From assembly GCA_030829985.1 (NCBI GenBank), contig JAURNW010000023.1, positions 1-33,506 on the forward strand: 33,506 nt of DNA. The letters are read 5' to 3'. The position numbers were made by a program, and so were the translations under genes. The stretch comes from Gammaproteobacteria bacterium (GTDB lineage: Bacteria; Pseudomonadota; Gammaproteobacteria; Eutrophobiales; Eutrophobiaceae). Positions 1-8,525 of the stretch are shown one piece after another. Position 1 is the first letter of the stretch; every line of letters begins with the position of its first letter. Below the pieces are notes generated by a model. The model ran no database searches, was not told where the DNA came from, and saw only the letters and a list, made by a program, of their open reading frames with translations.

Positions 1-138
1 ACGTGCATTGATTAAACAAAATACCTTGGCACTACGTAAACAGATGCATTACGATAAACAACACATTAACTAACCCGATGAACCGATCTGTCTCTTAGTT
101 TATGCCGCTCTTTGTCCAAAAGGTTTTGACGACGTACA
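1..138 (+). repeat. Left copy of a 138-bp perfect inverted repeat, probable insertion-sequence end
   Basis: Positions 1-138 are the exact reverse complement of 33367-33504; base i pairs with base 33505-i and identity breaks at 139. The repeat contains an open tail of 23 codons that ends at a TAA (71-73), then about 65 non-coding bases ending in GACGACGTAC. A transposase end followed by a short untranslated tail and a sharp edge is the usual structure of an IS terminus. The IS family is not recognised. The window stops inside the repeat at both sides, as assemblies do at multicopy elements. Confidence 0.75.
2..73 (+). pseudogene. C-terminal tail of a probable transposase (partial)
   Basis: An open frame enters the window at base 2 and reads 23 codons to TAA at 71-73. 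The peptide is basic (RALIKQNTLALRKQ, then MHYDKQHIN). It lies inside the inverted repeat, and the same tail is read on the minus strand at the right end. Being at the 3' end of a duplicated element makes a transposase the natural guess, but 23 residues are too few to identify a family. The rest of the gene is outside the window. Confidence 0.35.
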
Positions 139-1005
139 CTTAATAAAATAGTTGAACGCGAAAAGCCGGATTTGATTATCGGATTGTCAGATATATTACA
201 TACATTAATTGCTTCGGTTTTATCAAGGAAATATAAATTGCCTTACATAGTTGATTTATATGATAATTTTGAAAGCTTCGGGTTAGCAATGATCCCAGGT
301 TTAAAAAGATTATTTCAATATGCAATAAAAGACGCTGACGGTATATCTGTTGTATCACCCGAATTAAAGAACTATGTGATCGAGAAATATAAACCAAACT
401 CCAGGATCACAGTTATTGAAAATGCGGTTGATGCAAAAGCCTTTTATCCCATGGATAAAGTTAGTATGCGCAAAATATTTAAACTGCCTGAAAAGGGTAT
501 CTTTATCGGGATGGCTGGAGCGTTAAGCGAAACTAGAGGTATTAGTATACTTTTCAAGGCTTATTTAGAATTACTTAATAATTACGATGATATTTTTCTT
601 GTATTAGCAGGCCCAATAAATAAAAAATCAAAGTTACCGAAATGTTCTAATATTCTATATTTAGGAGTATTGCCATACTCAGAAATCCCTGCATTTCTTA
701 ATACGCTGGATATAGGGGTCATCCTTAACAAAGATGATGCTTTTGGCAAGTATTGTTTCCCGCAAAAATATTATGAAATGTTGTCATGTAAACTACCTAT
801 AGTCGCATCACGAGTGGGTGTAATGTCAAGAGTCCTTTCGGAGACACCAGAAATATTATTTGATCCTGCTGATTCTAAAAGTCTTGTTGCTGCAATAGAA
901 ACGCAGCTAGATAATAAATTCAATATTAATGCTGAGGTATTTACCTGGGACAATCAGTCTAAAAAATTCGCCTCCATGGTGAATGATGTCATAAGCACTC
1001 AGTAA
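139..1005 (+). CDS. GT4-family glycosyltransferase, 5' end missing at the repeat junction
   Basis: The C-terminal part of a retaining GT-B glycosyltransferase of family GT4, which transfers a sugar from a nucleotide-sugar donor in surface polysaccharide synthesis. The frame is open from the repeat edge (LNKIVEREKPDLIIGLSD), but the same frame has a TGA at 127-129 inside the repeat, so the gene is cut there. A TTG at 172 is only the first start-like codon in what remains; roughly the first 80-100 residues of the N-terminal Rossmann domain are lost. The GT4 donor-site signature is present: GVLPYSEIPAFLNTLDIGV, then FPQKYYEMLSCKLPIVAS with the paired glutamate/basic region, then a VGVMSRV loop. 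It is probably non-functional at this locus unless the 5' part is supplied differently. The AT-rich composition matches the next four genes. Confidence 0.85.
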   Translation, partial: LNKIVEREKPDLIIGLSDILHTLIASVLSRKYKLPYIVDLYDNFESFGLAMIPGLKRLFQYAIKDADGISVVSPELKNYVIEKYKPNSRITVIENAVDAKAFYPMDKVSMRKIFKLPEKGIFIGMAGALSETRGISILFKAYLELLNNYDDIFLVLAGPINKKSKLPKCSNILYLGVLPYSEIPAFLNTLDIGVILNKDDAFGKYCFPQKYYEMLSCKLPIVASRVGVMSRVLSETPEILFDPADSKSLVAAIETQLDNKFNINAEVFTWDNQSKKFASMVNDVISTQ

Positions 1006-1009
1006 TTAA

Positions 1010-2422
1010 TTAGTCAAGATTTCTACTATTAAGTAATGTGTTTATTAAGTACATGAAGGTCATAATCAATCCGACCCTTATCATTACTGCACACTGAATC
1101 AAATGACGATCCAACTCCCCAAGATCAGCATGCCATATAATAAGATACAAAATAGCTCCGGCAAATAAGATAAAGATAGGTAGCATGATTTTATTTTTCT
1201 CTATCGGTATTTTTAGGCTTGTAATATAAATTATCATCAATAAAACTATACTAGTAATTACCCATAAAAATAAATCTGTAAATATTATTTGTATTTTTTT
1301 CGTTACAACCTGCTCATGGAAATGTAAGTCAGGAGTTAAATAAAAATAGACAGCTTTATTGTATTGGTTTGTATACTGAAATGGACGAATGAAAAAATAA
1401 GAAGGGTGTGTGATCAAGTATTTTTGATATGTTTTGGAAGAATTATTTAACCACCATTCTTGCAATTCCGGATATTTTTCAAATGGAGCTGTCCACAATT
1501 TTCCGATAACTTCGGGAGCTAATTCAGGCATGCCATTATTTCTAAAATATTCATAGATATCTTCATATCCTTCACTGCTTATACGTGATGATATAAGATC
1601 TTTCATGGGCACATTGGTTCTATCTCCACTGAATAGCATGAATTGATTTAGGGAAAACAATGTAAGTAATGTTGCGATTATAAGCCCATAATTAAGCTTG
1701 TGTTGAAAGTGAGAGTTATAAAAATGATATAAAAAGAAAGGGATTAAAATCAATAAAAAATAATTATTTGTTATTTTAAGAAACGATATAAAAATAAGCA
1801 TTAATATAAATAGTATAAGAAATACTGTTTTTCTAGTAATTAAATTAATATGAATTAGCAAAGATACTGTCAATAAGAGAACAGAGATTGAGATTGATTC
1901 CGTAATTATATGTTTATCCCATATAACAATGCTTGATTCCAAGCCAAGAAATAATATAAATAATAACGAAGTTAATTTTATTTTGAAGTCATTAAAAACA
2001 GTACTAAATGATATGGCCAGTATTACTGATGAAAATATCGACAGTACTAGTTGGAATAGGGATGCGGCAATTACATTAAAATTATCTTTTACAAGAAAAA
2101 AGGGGTAATCATCGAGTAATTCAATCCCCTTAACAATATCTGGTTGATATGAAAATATAGATAAAAAGTTTAAAACACTAGTGTCTGACAAGTGAGTAAA
2201 ATATTTAAGAAAGAATGGATAAAGCGGAGGAACTCCATCCGCCCAGAATAATTTTGACCAAATAGGCGCTAAAGATGTGGCAGCATATTGAGCACTATCA
2301 AACCAGATAACAAAGTATTCTGTTTGAAAATATTCAGATAATCTGATGGCAATAAAAATAAAAATGATGATAGAAAATATAACTCTTTCATTAATCAGGG
2401 TCATTGTTTTATCTTTTGCCAT
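1010..2422 (-). CDS. Polytopic membrane protein, probable GT-C-type glycosyltransferase
   Basis: This 470-residue protein is very hydrophobic, with about ten membrane segments spread along its length. After the first segment it has an acidic loop (IWFDSAQYAA) and then GVPPLYPFFLKYF. The 4576-6162 gene carries a similar pair, WTDSFIYLL and PPLYPFFLSVIG. An acidic residue in the first periplasmic loop is characteristic of the GT-C fold (PMT/ArnT-like enzymes), which take sugars from polyprenyl-phosphate donors on the periplasmic side. I see no closer family match, so donor and acceptor are unknown. It is transcribed toward the truncated GT4 gene, with 4 bp between the stops. It probably belongs with the surrounding glycan genes. 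An alternative is a Wzy-like or uncharacterised membrane protein. Confidence 0.7.
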   Translation of the reverse strand: MAKDKTMTLINERVIFSIIIFIFIAIRLSEYFQTEYFVIWFDSAQYAATSLAPIWSKLFWADGVPPLYPFFLKYFTHLSDTSVLNFLSIFSYQPDIVKGIELLDDYPFFLVKDNFNVIAASLFQLVLSIFSSVILAISFSTVFNDFKIKLTSLLFILFLGLESSIVIWDKHIITESISISVLLLTVSLLIHINLITRKTVFLILFILMLIFISFLKITNNYFLLILIPFFLYHFYNSHFQHKLNYGLIIATLLTLFSLNQFMLFSGDRTNVPMKDLISSRISSEGYEDIYEYFRNNGMPELAPEVIGKLWTAPFEKYPELQEWWLNNSSKTYQKYLITHPSYFFIRPFQYTNQYNKAVYFYLTPDLHFHEQVVTKKIQIIFTDLFLWVITSIVLLMIIYITSLKIPIEKNKIMLPIFILFAGAILYLIIWHADLGELDRHLIQCAVMIRVGLIMTFMYLINTLLNSRNLD

Positions 2423-2563
2423 TACATTACCTACTTAATATTAAATTCGGGAGTTTTTTTCATATATAGTGCTGAGTTTATATTATATGCTAATCCTGAA
2501 TAATATAAATCAAGGATTATTTCTTGGTGCGTACTGTAATTCTAATTGAGTAGAAAAATATGA

Positions 2564-3271
2564 TTAGCGTTTCGATTTTTTTGCGATTAGTAACAAATTT
2601 TTACCAATCGGCATTGGAGTGATCTTATCAAGTTTCTTAATAATGGGTATTACAAGTCGGTCGTATATTTTCGTGGCTTTATCATCAAGGTGTCTTTTCA
2701 ATAAAACAAAATTTAGATACCAAGGTAATATTCCAAGCATATCAATATATTTTACAGTGATAATATCGAAACCATTATCTTCAAATAATTGTATTAGTTG
2801 ACCTTTATGATACCGCCTAAAGTGTCCAATTGATTTATCAAAATCGCTATAAAGCCATGACAAAGCAGGAACGAAGATTAATGCATGTCCATTTTCACTC
2901 AATGAGTAATGCATTTTGGCTACTTCAGCGGAATCATCCTCTATGTGCTCCAGTACATTGGTATATAGGATACTGTTAAACTGTCCGCCATATTTAACAG
3001 TCAATGCACTATTTATCGTTATTATTTTGTCATCATCATTTAATCTTTGAGCAAGCGTGTTAAACATGTTCACAGAAGGTTCGAAAGCCGTAATATTAGA
3101 TATACTATTTTTCGCTGATAATAGTTGTGTGAGGTTTCCAGTGCCAGCCCCGATTTCCGCAATAGTTTCACCAAGATAAGGGCTATAAAGTTCAACAATC
3201 CATTGGTTGTAATTTTTGGCAAAGGACATCGCCTCGAGATCGGTTCCTATATATTCATGCTTTGTAGACAT
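2564..3271 (-). CDS. Class I SAM-dependent methyltransferase
   Basis: A 235-residue Rossmann-fold methyltransferase. Motif I is AEIGAGTGNLTQLL (about residues 38-51), the acidic strand-2 end is AFEPS, and the strand-4 region is LYTNVLEHIEDD. Downstream it has the PALSWLYSDFDKSIGHFRRY segment and a hydrophobic stretch near DMLGILPWYL. This arrangement, including HFRRY, recurs in a second methyltransferase at 7787-8518 and is common in methyltransferases encoded beside polyprenyl-phosphate glycosyltransferases. The substrate is unknown; a sugar or lipid-linked sugar is plausible from context. It lies between two other minus-strand genes with AT-rich gaps of about 110-140 bp, so it may not be tightly co-transcribed. 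No strong Shine-Dalgarno sequence is visible at the chosen ATG. Confidence 0.85.
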   Translation of the reverse strand: MSTKHEYIGTDLEAMSFAKNYNQWIVELYSPYLGETIAEIGAGTGNLTQLLSAKNSISNITAFEPSVNMFNTLAQRLNDDDKIITINSALTVKYGGQFNSILYTNVLEHIEDDSAEVAKMHYSLSENGHALIFVPALSWLYSDFDKSIGHFRRYHKGQLIQLFEDNGFDIITVKYIDMLGILPWYLNFVLLKRHLDDKATKIYDRLVIPIIKKLDKITPMPIGKNLLLIAKKSKR

Positions 3272-3383
3272 ATCAAGTATGATTATTTTCTGTTGAACTT
3301 GAGCATGAAGCCACTAATTCAATATAATTAGATCTTATAGATAAAATAATATGAGTGCGGTTTTGAAAAAGTATAAATCATAT

Positions 3384-4322
3384 TTATTTAATCAGTTTAT
3401 TTCTAAAATACGCTATTGTTTTATTCAACCCGGTTTCCTGATCGATTTTAGGCTGCCAATCAAGTAGATTTCTGGCTTTAGTGATATCTGGGCAACGTTG
3501 TAATGGATCATCAAGAGGAAGAGGCAAGAATGTTAACTCTGATTTGCTATTTGTCAGTTTTATAATTAATTCAGCAATTTCAATGACAGTCATTTCAACC
3601 GGGTTGCCTAAATTAATTGGTGAATGAAGATCGGGTGTATTCATTAATTTTATAAACCCATCTACAAGATCATCGACATAACACAGGGATCTTGTTTGAC
3701 GGCCTTCACCATAAATTGTTATGTTCTCATTATTTAAAGCTTGTACGATGAAGTTGCTGATGACGCGACCATCATTGATAGACATGTTAGGACCATATGT
3801 ATTGAATATCCTGGCAACTCTTATATCGGTTCCTAATTCACGGTGATAATCATAAAAGAGCGTTTCTGCACAGCGCTTACCTTCGTCATAACATGAGCGT
3901 ATCCCAGTACAGTTTACATTACCCCAATAGTCTTCGGTTTGTGGATGAACTGTCGGATCTCCATATATTTCACTGGTCGATGCCTGCAAGACCGTAATTT
4001 TAAGTCGTTTTGCAAGACCGAGAACATTTATCGCCCCTGATACGCTGGTTTTTGTAGTCTGTATAGGATATTTTTGATAATAAACGGGGCTGGCAGGGCA
4101 AGCCAGATTATAAATTTGATCAACCTCAAGATAAACCGGGAAGGTAATGTCATGCCGAATAATTTCGAAATAAGGATTGTCTAATAGCTCGACGATATTA
4201 TCTTTTGAACCCGTATAAAAATTATCAAGGCAAAGCACTTCATTGTCTTCTTCGACTAGCCTTTTACACAGATGGGAACCTAAAAATCCAGCGCCGCCAG
4301 TAACCAATATTCGTTTTTTCAT
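3384..4322 (-). CDS. UDP-glucuronic acid decarboxylase (UDP-xylose synthase)
   Basis: An extended short-chain dehydrogenase/reductase that converts UDP-glucuronate to UDP-xylose through a 4-keto intermediate using bound NAD. The N-terminal NAD site is [14 protein letters not shown] (residues 5-18), followed by [30 protein letters not shown] (72-89) is a hallmark of this subfamily. STSEIYGDP (115-123) and YDEGKR with Tyr145 and Lys149 give the catalytic Ser/Glu, Tyr and Lys. [11 protein letters not shown] and [18 protein letters not shown] complete the usual pattern. The 312-residue length is normal for the bacterial enzyme, which lacks the ArnA formyltransferase domain. In this glycan block it probably supplies xylose, or a derivative, to one of the glycosyltransferases. 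It is divergent from the GT-C gene to its right, across a 253-bp AT-rich gap. Confidence 0.93.
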   Translation of the reverse strand: MKKRILVTGGAGFLGSHLCKRLVEEDNEVLCLDNFYTGSKDNIVELLDNPYFEIIRHDITFPVYLEVDQIYNLACPASPVYYQKYPIQTTKTSVSGAINVLGLAKRLKITVLQASTSEIYGDPTVHPQTEDYWGNVNCTGIRSCYDEGKRCAETLFYDYHRELGTDIRVARIFNTYGPNMSINDGRVISNFIVQALNNENITIYGEGRQTRSLCYVDDLVDGFIKLMNTPDLHSPINLGNPVEMTVIEIAELIIKLTNSKSELTFLPLPLDDPLQRCPDITKARNLLDWQPKIDQETGLNKTIAYFRNKLIK

Positions 4323-4575
4323 ACTGAAATATATTTAATATAAATTATTTATTCAAATATAATCTAGTTGTTCTGGTTAATCTAGATAATACCTTACTAA
4401 AATTCATTTAATAAGATAAATAGTTAATAAAAGTAGTTTGAAATTCCAGTCAAATACCTTTACTACCATTGAATATTTTTCAATATGAAAACAGGCTTTA
4501 GTAAAAATAAATATTATATCGACTATAAACATTATTGATGCTAATCAATATATAAAATGAGGGTTAAATTCATTG

Positions 4576-6162
4576 ATGGATATTAAAAAATACTTCTCAG
4601 AAGATTGGGCATGGGTTTTATGGATTTTAATATTATTGTCATTAGTTATTCATTTAATTCTTTCACTCAACAATACGCCAGGGTTCTGGACAGATAGTTT
4701 TATTTATTTATTGCAAGCAGACTATTTTACGTTCTGGAACAAGGGACATCCGCCTGTATTAGAACAGGCTATTGTCTATAGAAATTTTCCTCCATTATAT
4801 CCCTTTTTTCTGAGTGTTATTGGAGCAGGCAGCAATAATATAGTAATAGCAAGTATTGCCACTTCATTTTTGCTATTTCCTATATGCATTTTTTACGTCG
4901 ACTGGCAAACCAAGGAAGGGCTAAGTAAGCACAATGCTCTAATTACGGCATTATTATTTGTTCTATTACCCGCTACGTTATTATTTTCCACAGAATTATG
5001 GAGTGAAAATTTATACATCTTACTTGTTCTATTAACTTTGTGGAGCTTTCGCAAGGCGAAAGATGATGCAGACAAATGGTTGTATTTTTCTGCGTTATGT
5101 TGCGGGTTGGCATTTATCACAAGAAGTGTGGGTATTTCATTAGTGGTCGCGTTGCTTATCGCCGTATATTTTTTTGATAAACGGAAGATTATATTAACAA
5201 TTGCGATAATTTTTACGCCCTGGTTAATTTGGGCAGCGCTAAGCAACGAATTTGATTACAGTAATACTTATTTTAAAAATGCATTATTAGAAAGATATAA
5301 AATATATTTGGGGCTACATGAAAATATATTTAATGGCCTATTAGAAATAGCAAAAACACAAACAGAAACATTATGGAAGGGTTTGCAATTACAATTTAAT
5401 AACTCGCTTAATAATGGAACAGCTGTTCTTGCATTTCTAATTACTATTGCAACATTATATTCATTTTTACAGCGTCTCATTTGTTTGTCATTAGATGCAT
5501 TATATGTTCTTTTTTATCTTGGGATAATATTTGTCTGGAATTATTCTGACCATAATGTACGGTTTATTTATGTTGTTGTTCCATTCGTTTTATTCTATTC
5601 CCAGCTAACCATCGTATTTATATTAAAACGGTTAAATAATGACTTAGGTAGATTAAAGAATTTCTTGTTGCCATTGTTAATAAGTGTGGTCATTTTTCCA
5701 TGTATCTTACTTATGGCGGAAAGATTTATTACTATACCGGGTGAAAATATAAAAAATTACAGTAATGATCGGTTCTGGTTAGCAGGAGAAGATAGAAAAA
5801 AAATGTACAAACAATTGGTTTTTAAAAAAGAACTAATTGAATCGGTTAAAGAAATAAAGGAAGTCGTGTCGGAAGATGAATGCATCTATTCAGTTACACA
5901 AGAGATTGTGATGTTGTACGCGCAGCGCAGAGCCATCGTCCCACCATTGCAGAATCTGTATCAAAAGAATTTTATTGAGCAATTAAACCAGTGTCGTTAT
6001 ATGTTAGTTGTTGGCACTGTTTATAGCCAACATGAGCCACTCTATCCAGTAGATAGAGTAAAAGATATTTCATGGGTTCTGCGACAAAAATTTTTCCCAC
6101 AAGAGTTTAGTGGTGAAATCGTTTCAGTATTATTAGAAATTGATAAGAATATAGATATGTGA
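4576..6162 (+). CDS. PMT/ArnT-like GT-C membrane glycosyltransferase
   Basis: A 528-residue protein with about ten or more membrane segments and a soluble C-terminal portion from about residue 395. After the first segment comes the acidic motif GFWTDSFIYLLQADYF and then RNFPPLYPFFLSVIG, the pattern of GT39/GT83-type enzymes that move sugar from polyprenyl phosphate to a protein or lipid acceptor in the periplasm. LFSTELWSENLYILLVLL and TRSVG further on fit the same superfamily. The ATG at 4576 is preferred over the adjoining TTG; GAGGG lies about 12 bases upstream. It resembles the 1010-2422 product in layout and in the PPLYPFFL motif. The acceptor is unknown. It is convergent with suhB, with a 31-bp gap. 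Confidence 0.75.
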   Translation: MDIKKYFSEDWAWVLWILILLSLVIHLILSLNNTPGFWTDSFIYLLQADYFTFWNKGHPPVLEQAIVYRNFPPLYPFFLSVIGAGSNNIVIASIATSFLLFPICIFYVDWQTKEGLSKHNALITALLFVLLPATLLFSTELWSENLYILLVLLTLWSFRKAKDDADKWLYFSALCCGLAFITRSVGISLVVALLIAVYFFDKRKIILTIAIIFTPWLIWAALSNEFDYSNTYFKNALLERYKIYLGLHENIFNGLLEIAKTQTETLWKGLQLQFNNSLNNGTAVLAFLITIATLYSFLQRLICLSLDALYVLFYLGIIFVWNYSDHNVRFIYVVVPFVLFYSQLTIVFILKRLNNDLGRLKNFLLPLLISVVIFPCILLMAERFITIPGENIKNYSNDRFWLAGEDRKKMYKQLVFKKELIESVKEIKEVVSEDECIYSVTQEIVMLYAQRRAIVPPLQNLYQKNFIEQLNQCRYMLVVGTVYSQHEPLYPVDRVKDISWVLRQKFFPQEFSGEIVSVLLEIDKNIDM

Positions 6163-6193
6163 CTATAGTATGTATATGAACAGCAACATTATT

Positions 6194-6964
6194 CTAATTA
6201 ATAGTTTTAAGTATAGTTTTGATTAGTTTTGGATTAGCACAAACAATATTACCGCTCTCCATAAAATTTAACCCGCCTGATATCTCACTATTAAGCCCCC
6301 CGGCCTCTTGAACAATCAATGCTCCGGCTGCTATATCCCAGGGTTTTAAATTATATTCCCAAAAACCATCTAAACGGCCGCAGGCTACGTAAGCAAGATC
6401 TAAAGACGCAACGCCAGCACGTCTTATTCCAGCTATATTGGGATAGAGCGCTTTAAAACTAGTGATGAATTCATCAACTTTAGGGTTATCGCCAAAAGGG
6501 AATCCTGTGCCAAGTAAAGCGCCATCCAATGTTTTCTGGGTGCTAACACGAATTTTTTTATTATTAAGTTGAGCGCCTTTTCCTTGCGATGCAGTAAATA
6601 GTTCCTGTTTTAAAGGATCATAAATGACTGCCTGGTCGAGACGTCCTTTGTGTTCAAGGGCGATAGATACTGCAAAATGTGGAAAGCCATGCAGAAAATT
6701 TGTTGTACCGTCGAGCGGATCAATGATCCATGTAAAATCACTATCTCCAGATTTACCACTTTCTTCGCATAAAAAAGCATGATCAGGATATGATTTTTTA
6801 ATGGTATTAATAATAGTGAATTCGGCTTGCGTATCCACTTCTGTGACAAAATCATTTTTACCTTTTATATCGACAGAAATATCACCCACACGATCCATTT
6901 CACGTACAATAAGATCTCCAGCTGCACGGGCAGCGCGTATAGCGATATTGAGCATTGGATGCAT
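6194..6964 (-). CDS. suhB: Inositol-1-monophosphatase family protein SuhB
   Basis: A Mg-dependent phosphatase of the inositol monophosphatase family. In E. coli, SuhB also joins the NusA/NusB/NusE antitermination complex on rRNA operons, so the catalytic activity may not be its main role. Metal-binding residues are visible: Glu67 and Glu68 in LCEESG, WIIDPLDGTTNFLHG with Asp82 and Asp85, and the later KPWDIAAGALIVQEAGG motif. The 256-residue length is close to that of the E. coli protein. It is transcribed away from trmJ with 72 bp between start codons, the same divergent pairing as in E. coli, which supports orthology rather than a sugar-phosphatase paralogue of the glycan cluster. Confidence 0.93.
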   Translation of the reverse strand: MHPMLNIAIRAARAAGDLIVREMDRVGDISVDIKGKNDFVTEVDTQAEFTIINTIKKSYPDHAFLCEESGKSGDSDFTWIIDPLDGTTNFLHGFPHFAVSIALEHKGRLDQAVIYDPLKQELFTASQGKGAQLNNKKIRVSTQKTLDGALLGTGFPFGDNPKVDEFITSFKALYPNIAGIRRAGVASLDLAYVACGRLDGFWEYNLKPWDIAAGALIVQEAGGLNSEISGGLNFMESGNIVCANPKLIKTILKTIN

Positions 6965-7036
6965 AAGTGTTTAAATTCCTCGGAAGTTTTAAAACGTATT
7001 CAATGTTGAATGAAAGAATGAGTTAAATTGATAAAT

Positions 7037-7759
7037 ATGAATTCTGTATTAAATAATGTACGTATTGTTCTGGTTGGTACCACACACCCCGGCAATATAG
7101 GGGCTGCAGCTCGGGCAATGAAAACAATGTCACAGGATAAACTATATTTAGTCAATCCAAAAGAATTTCCTTCTGCTGAAGCAACTGCGAGGGCAACAGG
7201 CGCAGATGATATATTGGCACAGGCGAGCATACATTCGGATTTGAAGTCTGCTATATCGGATTGTCAGTTGGTCATAACAACCAGTGCGAGAGTGAGGAGT
7301 ATTCCATGGCCAATGGTGACGCCGCGTGAGTGCGCGGAAAAAATTGCTGAATCGAGTAGTGAGTCTACCGCAATTGTTTTTGGAAGGGAAAACTCCGGAC
7401 TCAGTAATGAGGAAATGGAATTGGGTAATTTGGTATTGCAAATTCCGACTAATTCAAAATACAGTTCACTTAATTTAGCTGCTGCAGTTCAAATTATCTG
7501 TTATGAGTTATTACTTAAAGGAAAAGGCAGTGAGGTTGCCATTGATAAAGAAATATTTCCCACCGTTAATCAAGATAAAATGGAAATGTTTTATCAACAT
7601 CTTGAACAATGCATGATTGATATTGGATATCATGATACTAATAACCCGCGTAAATTAATGCATAGAATGCGACGCTTGTTTAATCGTGCCCAATTAGATG
7701 AAAGTGAATGGAAAATATTGCGTGGTTTTTTGTCCAGCGTTCAAAACTTACGTGAATAA
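7037..7759 (+). CDS. trmJ: tRNA (cytidine/uridine-32-2'-O)-methyltransferase TrmJ
   Basis: A SPOUT-class methyltransferase that methylates the 2'-OH of nucleotide 32 in the tRNA anticodon loop. Motif 1 is VLVGTTHPGNIGAAARAMK near the N-terminus, motif 2 is VFGRENSGLSNEEM, and motif 3 is IPTNSKYSSLNLAAAVQI, forming the knotted SAM site. The C-terminal part contains PRKLMHRMRRLFNRAQLDESEW, typical of TrmJ. I chose ATG 7037 (240 residues); a TTG at 7028 would add three residues. The gene faces away from suhB as in E. coli, but here a glycan-type methyltransferase follows rather than iscR. Confidence 0.93.
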   Translation: MNSVLNNVRIVLVGTTHPGNIGAAARAMKTMSQDKLYLVNPKEFPSAEATARATGADDILAQASIHSDLKSAISDCQLVITTSARVRSIPWPMVTPRECAEKIAESSSESTAIVFGRENSGLSNEEMELGNLVLQIPTNSKYSSLNLAAAVQIICYELLLKGKGSEVAIDKEIFPTVNQDKMEMFYQHLEQCMIDIGYHDTNNPRKLMHRMRRLFNRAQLDESEWKILRGFLSSVQNLRE

Positions 7760-7786
7760 CAGAACAGTAAAGACATTATTGTAATT

Positions 7787-8518
7787 ATGGAAAATCAATT
7801 ATTTGATGAGATGTATAAAGTTGAATCTCAACACTGGTGGTTTGTTGCAAGACGAAAGATAATTGCTAATGTTATAAAAAATTTAGCATTGGGAAAAGAC
7901 GCCAAAATATTAGATGCTGGATGTGGTAATGGAGACAATCTTGAGATGTTATCCAAAGCTGGACAGTTAGTTGCTATAGAAAGAGATGAAAATGCCCTAG
8001 CACGGTCGAAATCAAGACATATAGCAGATGTATTTAAAGGTGAATTACCCGATAATTTGCCAGTGCATATTGATAAAGAAAACGATTTAATCGTGTTGTT
8101 AGATGTTTTAGAACACATTGACGATGATCAAAAAAGCTTATCTGTACTAGCTAGCTGGGCAAAAAACAATGGGAAATTATTAATGACTGTTCCAGCATAT
8201 CAATTTCTTTGGACTGTTCATGATGAGTTACATCATCATAAACGAAGGTATAATATTAATAATTTAAAAAAAGTCATAGAGAATAATGGTTGGAAAATAC
8301 AGTATATTTCTTATTTTAATACCTTGTTATTCCCTCTGGCGTTGATTGACCGATTAAAACAAAAAATATTTCCATCATCAAAAGTAAATGAACTGAATAT
8401 GCCTAATAGTATTATTAACTCAATTTTTGAAAAAATATTCAGTCTGGAATTAAATATTATTGGCAAGTTCTCATTACCTTTTGGGCTATCAATACTCGTT
8501 ATTGCTGAAAAAGAGTGA
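7787..8518 (+). CDS. Class I SAM-dependent methyltransferase (GT2-associated)
   Basis: A 243-residue methyltransferase. Motif I is ILDAGCGNGDNLEMLSKAG (about residues 41-59), strand 2 ends in AIERDE, and strand 4 is IVLLDVLEHIDDD. It continues with MTVPAYQFLWTVHDELHHHK and RRYNINNLKKVIENNGW. An N-terminal segment (MYKVESQHWWFVARRKII) before motif I is typical of methyltransferases encoded next to DPM1-like glycosyltransferases. It starts 27 bp after trmJ, and the GT2 gene begins 7 bp after its stop, so the two are very likely co-transcribed and may act on the same lipid-linked sugar. The substrate is not known. AT-rich relative to trmJ. Confidence 0.85.
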   Translation: MENQLFDEMYKVESQHWWFVARRKIIANVIKNLALGKDAKILDAGCGNGDNLEMLSKAGQLVAIERDENALARSKSRHIADVFKGELPDNLPVHIDKENDLIVLLDVLEHIDDDQKSLSVLASWAKNNGKLLMTVPAYQFLWTVHDELHHHKRRYNINNLKKVIENNGWKIQYISYFNTLLFPLALIDRLKQKIFPSSKVNELNMPNSIINSIFEKIFSLELNIIGKFSLPFGLSILVIAEKE

Positions 8519-8525
8519 TTTCTAC

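Noticed and set aside
4323-4575. tRNA, small RNA or CRISPR in the AT-rich gap between the decarboxylase and GT-C genes
   Set aside because: I found no cloverleaf, regularly spaced repeats or strong terminator there; it reads as a divergent promoter region.
7148-7441. Minus-strand ORF inside trmJ
   Set aside because: It is fully antisense to conserved TrmJ motifs, with low-complexity composition and no plausible start context.
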